This document shows positions 5,187 through 5,385 of a stretch of 5,385 bases of DNA, in pieces. Under the pieces are notes generated by a model. It saw only the letters and a program-made list of their open reading frames with translations, did not search any database and was not told the origin of the DNA. The stretch is from contig JALWDV010000071.1 in assembly GCA_027036755.1 (NCBI GenBank), forward strand, positions 1-5,385, read 5' to 3'. This DNA is from Anaerolineae bacterium. Its GTDB lineage: Bacteria > Chloroflexota > Anaerolineae > J102. Each line of letters begins with the position of its first letter. The stretch's first letter is position 1. Position numbers and translations under genes: made by a program.

Positions 5187-5270
5187 ACGTCATTCCGACG
5201 ACCGAAGGGAGGAGGAATCTCCGCGTTAGCATGGGGATTTCTCGGTCGCTGCGCTCCCTCGAAATGACGT
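5187..5270. repeat. Long hairpin element
   Basis: The outer stem pairs 5187-5198 (ACGTCATTCCGA) with 5259-5270 (TCGAAATGACGT), 11 of 12 bases. The apical stem pairs GGAATCTCC (5214-5222) with GGGGATTTC (5233-5241), with two wobble pairs. The middle segments carry GACCGAAGGGAG and CGGTCGCTGCGCTCCC, which can pair partly. The pattern CATTYCGA ... TCGAAATGA with an internal GATTTCTC is a recurrent type of dispersed intergenic hairpin in environmental genomes, by resemblance; only one copy is in the window. Confidence 0.6.
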
Positions 5271-5300
5271 AGGAGAGCCTATTTACGGAACAGTCCAACG

Positions 5301-5314
5301 GCGGGCGAGCCCGC
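5301..5314. repeat. Short GC hairpin
   Basis: GCGGG (5301-5305) and CCCGC (5310-5314) pair around CGAG. With no T run it is not terminator-like; it lies between two larger repeat elements. Confidence 0.35.
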
Positions 5315-5338
5315 GCCGATACCGATGAAAGACGAGGA

Positions 5339-5385
5339 CACGGATTGACACGGCCTTCGGTCACAGATTTTTTGAATTATCCGTG
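5339..5385. repeat. Partial inverted repeat cut by the window edge
   Basis: CACGGAT (5339-5345) is repeated inverted as ATCCGTG (5379-5385), the last bases of the window. The left arm is preceded by GGA, so the pairing may continue beyond the end. The left part also holds a direct repeat, CACGG (5339-5343 and 5349-5353). It looks like one end of a further dispersed hairpin repeat. Confidence 0.45.

Overview
The window holds four complete genes and two long non-coding stretches rich in repeats. The genes are GC-rich, while the intergenic stretches carry several families of hairpin repeats. This repeat load, a stand-alone yqeK, hrcA and an ACAD10/11-like phosphotransferase together suggest an environmental bacterium, possibly of the Chloroflexota. 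That placement is an inference from general resemblance; no marker in the window proves it.

Layout: Positions 1-132 are intergenic hairpins downstream of hrcA. Positions 133-1233 (minus) encode HrcA, the heat-shock repressor. Forty bases upstream of it, positions 1274-2638 (minus) encode an alkaline-phosphatase/sulfatase-fold hydrolase with Thr at the usual formylglycine position; the two genes are probably co-transcribed. Positions 2639-3156 are a gene-free stretch of about 520 bases. It holds an octamer-built palindromic repeat (copy 1), a promoter-like TATAAT next to a 15-bp hairpin, two G/C-tract hairpins, and the promoter of the next gene. Positions 3157-3816 (plus) encode a YqeK-type HD-domain Ap4A hydrolase with a clear ribosome binding site. 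It converges, with a 7-base gap, on a minus-strand gene at 3824-4891 for an ACAD10/11-type phosphotransferase of the APH fold. Positions 4892-5385 are again gene-free: a second copy of the octamer palindrome, then at least five different hairpins, the last running off the window edge.

The genes do not form an obvious pathway. HrcA and YqeK both touch stress physiology (heat-shock repression; removal of the alarmone-like dinucleotide Ap4A). The phosphotransferase points to hydroxyacyl-CoA or related acid catabolism. No defence system, mobile-element gene, CRISPR array, tRNA or rRNA was seen. The most distinctive content is the intergenic repeats: two copies of the same octamer palindrome stand in the same orientation upstream of the two minus-strand genes, together with a second, weaker shared block between palindrome and start codon.
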